This document shows, in pieces, positions 61,802 to 64,000 of a DNA stretch of 64,000 bases. Within the stretch, counting starts at the first letter, position 1. Each line of letters starts with the position of its first letter. The notes beneath the pieces were generated by a model. That model saw only the letters and a list, made by a program, of their open reading frames with translations. It was not told the DNA's origin and did no database searches. This DNA is from Tanytarsus gracilentus (lineage: Eukaryota > Arthropoda > Insecta > Diptera > Chironomidae): contig JAXRKN010000041.1 in the NCBI GenBank assembly GCA_038502055.1, positions 1,203,001 to 1,267,000 on the forward strand. Direction: 5' to 3'. A program made the position numbers and the translations under genes.

Positions 61802-63255
61802 TTATTGTGCCTTTGTGAGATTCCTTTCAGCATCGAGCTCCTGTCGTGATTTGAAAAATCCTCGCTCGGTTTTGCACTCACGAATGGTCACTGTTTCTAA
61901 ATTAACTGTCACATCAGTAATAAAAACTTGGTCACTTGTAGATTGAGATTTCGGCAGCCAGAGCTTAGGATGTGCCGATTTTGGTGATGTCAAGAGCTTC
62001 ATGTTGCTATTTGTCATGAGATTTGTGAACTTGTTTTCTTTGCTTCCAATTTTTTGCTCATCGCCAGACGTTGTCGATGAAGGCGGCGGCGACTTTTCAG
62101 GTGTTTTCGGTTCCTCGGTTTTAATTGTGATTGATTCGATTTTTTCAGGTTGCTCTTGAACTTTTTCAGTGGGTGCAGTTGTGTTAGAGGAGAGAGACGT
62201 TTCGGTTGTACTCGAAGATGAGTCCTGTTCCTCCTCTTGTTTAATAATCTGCTGAATATTTGGTGTCTTTTTCTCAAGTTTAACGGAGGATTTCTGATTA
62301 GGAGAGATCAGTGGTTTTGCTATGACCGTTGGAGATGTTAGTGATGCTTTTTTGATTGTTATACCGATTTTTCCACTCTCTTTTAGTACCTCAGCTTTAC
62401 GCTTTGCATCCTTGCCCGTTATTGCTATGGGTTGATCATCACTGCCACTGCTCGAGGAACTATCGTCAGCCGTATCCTCACTAGTAACACGCTGTGAGAT
62501 TGGTGGAATTAATATTTTAGGTATTGGTGCTACAGAAGCGACAACAGGTGATCCTTTTAATGTACTCGAGCTCGCTGGAATTGTTATTAAGGGCATTTTT
62601 GGACTAGAGATTTCCACCTCTTTTTTGATCTGTTGTTCTTGTTTCTTATCCTTTTCACTTTTCTTTGGAATTTCTTTAATTTTAATTCCTTTATCTTTTT
62701 TCGCGGGTGGTTCCTTTTCTTCTACTTCCGCTTGTGATGTGTCACCATCGTCCGAGTCTGATTCTTCTAAAATTCGCTTCTTGGCGTGCTTTTTTGGTGT
62801 TGAGCCTCCTCGATTTTGTGAGCGATTAAAGATTTCTATCAATCGATCATCGAGGATGTTTTCTTCAGGTTCCCAAGTATTGTGACGCTGACTCCAACCC
62901 TTCCATTTCACTCGATATTCAACTTTACCCTATAATATATTAGAAATATTAAGTTAATGGATGTTAAAATTAGGATCCAGTTAGATTTTTAAATAATTAT
63001 CAAACACATCACGTTAATAACTAAGTCTGGCTAAATAAAAGTTACAGATTATTTCTAACCATTTGAAATTAAGTTTTAGTCAAAACTTTATGGACTTTCA
63101 CGACTAATGAAAAATCCCAAGCGAAAAAAAGCAACAACAATAAAAATATTTTTTATAATCTCTCAAACAGGCTAAACTTCTCGTACCTTCTTCACTCGCT
63201 TCTTCAAAATGCGCTCTGCTGCATAAACCCGATCATCAGAGCTACCCAATTCCAT
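61802..63255 (-). CDS. Pc: Polycomb (CBX-type chromodomain protein)
   Basis: PRC1 subunit that reads H3K27me3. Two minus-strand exons (63255-63187, 62929-61802) encode 398 aa, against about 390 in Drosophila. The chromodomain spans about residues 10-58: VYAAERILKKRVKKGKVEYR, then VKWKGW and NTWEPEENILDDRLIEIF. The aromatic cage maps to Tyr11, Trp32 and Trp35, with the same spacing as in fly Pc. A long low-complexity Lys/Ser/Glu linker follows. The C-terminal Pc box (residues about 358-383) includes VFITDVTVNLETVTIREC and RGFFK, the part that binds RING1/Sce. The start lies in the short first exon, ahead of the cage tyrosine, and the intron of 257 bp splits the chromodomain at KK/GK. Confidence 0.97.
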
Positions 63256-63407
63256 TTTTATGACCCTCGTTCTTGTCCTTTTTCGCAATTATTTATATAG
63301 TTATTGTGGGGCTATAAACAACTCAAAATCGAATGTCTAATTTAAGCGGTATAAACAGAGTAACACAAATATCCGACGGTCGGATAAAAAGGAAAAATAA
63401 ACAAAAC
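63256..63407. promoter_or_regulatory. Bidirectional promoter region Pc / mRpS23
   Basis: Only 152 bp separate the ATG of Polycomb (minus) from that of mRpS23 (plus), so both 5' UTRs and core promoters must fit here. It contains the short palindromic CCGACGGTCGG. Confidence 0.6.
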
Positions 63408-63815
63408 ATGGCATCAAGTCGTCTTGAGAAAATTGGAAATATTTATACTCGGTAAGATTAATTTAATAATTAAAGTACATAATCTTATTCAAATTCTTAC
63501 AGAGTTCAAGGACTCATTAGAGCTGGTGCAATGCGATGGGAAGATAGACCATTATTTTACGATATTTATACAGCCTTTCCACCGCTCAAAGAACATAAAT
63601 TCATGGAAGATGCTCCAGTTATGAATGTGAGAGAAATATTTTATGCTGAAGACAAGGAACGAGCTGAACATGATTATACAAACATGCCGGCATTCAACAT
63701 GTCTGAAAAGAGATCCAACAAAGATCAAATTGAATTTAGACAAAAAATTATGTCGGAAAAACCATTCGAAAAGAAAGAAATCAATTTAAGTACTGAAGAA
63801 ATTTTCAAGTCATAA
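63408..63815 (+). CDS. mRpS23: Mitochondrial small ribosomal subunit protein mS23
   Basis: Mitoribosome small-subunit protein. Two exons (63408-63451, 63503-63815) encode 118 aa. The N-terminus MASSRLEKIGNIYTRVQGLI, then RAGAMRWEDRPLFYDIY and AFPPLKEHKF, matches fly and human MRPS23 closely; the following NVREIFYAEDKERAEHDYTN corresponds to the IRQIFYPED block. It is slightly shorter than the Drosophila protein at the C-terminus. Head-to-head with Polycomb. Confidence 0.93.
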
Positions 63816-64000
63816 AGCATTTAATTTTCAGAATTAGAAAATGTATAAAAATATTGAATAGATGGATTAAAAAAAGAAATTAAAGAGAATTTAGAAATTA
63901 AAAAAATAATTAGTTAAGTGACTCACATGCTCCCTTAGAGTAAAAAAAAAAAAAATTTTAAAGGGGAAAAATTAAAAAAAAAAAAAAAATAAATTAAAAT
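63816..64000. other. mRpS23 3' UTR and A-rich window edge
   Basis: AT-rich 3' flank ending in long A runs. No gene. Confidence 0.5.

Overview
The window is nuclear DNA of an insect, most likely a nematoceran (midge-like) fly. The genes are classic fly housekeeping genes (Rac1, TER94, Polycomb, nudC, mRpS23) split by short GT-AG introns, mostly 46-110 bp. Intergenic DNA is very AT-rich. The species is inference: no species marker was identified. Gene models were made by reading both strands and matching splice phases by hand; every multi-exon model listed closes in frame.

Left arm (1-9.8 kb): the 3' two thirds of NAD(P)H-glutamate synthase, nudC and Rac1, all on the plus strand. Centre-left (9.8-38.1 kb): gene-poor DNA holding only two minus-strand genes about 15 kb apart. 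These are paralogues of each other, with a C-terminal membrane segment, identical exon phases and a shared upstream non-coding block. The same interval carries four copies of a dispersed repeat with hairpin-like ends. One copy is interrupted by a 0.93-kb foldback element flanked by a 12-bp duplication; another sits between two 181-bp direct repeats.

Centre-right (38.1-44.2 kb): a complete 15-exon voltage-gated calcium channel alpha2-delta subunit gene (minus strand, 1227 aa). It is followed at 44.2-50.1 kb by a cluster of genes I cannot assign to any family: a 196-aa protein, a 270-aa protein, a five-intron 213-aa protein and a 95-aa two-pass membrane protein. The 213-aa gene holds a perfect 49-bp inverted repeat that pairs a 3' splice site with the start of the next intron, plus a 22-bp hairpin in the preceding intron.

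Right arm (50.6-64 kb): TER94 (VCP/p97), complete; Gabat (mitochondrial GABA transaminase, minus strand), whose 4.8-kb intron 2 contains an unrecognised 1377-aa plus-strand gene with a SUMO-interaction-like motif; Polycomb with chromodomain and C-terminal Pc box; and mRpS23, head-to-head with Polycomb across 152 bp. No tRNA, rRNA or CRISPR array was seen. The strongest leads are the splice-site hairpin locus, the orphan cluster around it, the nested orphan gene, and the paralogue pair with its conserved upstream element.
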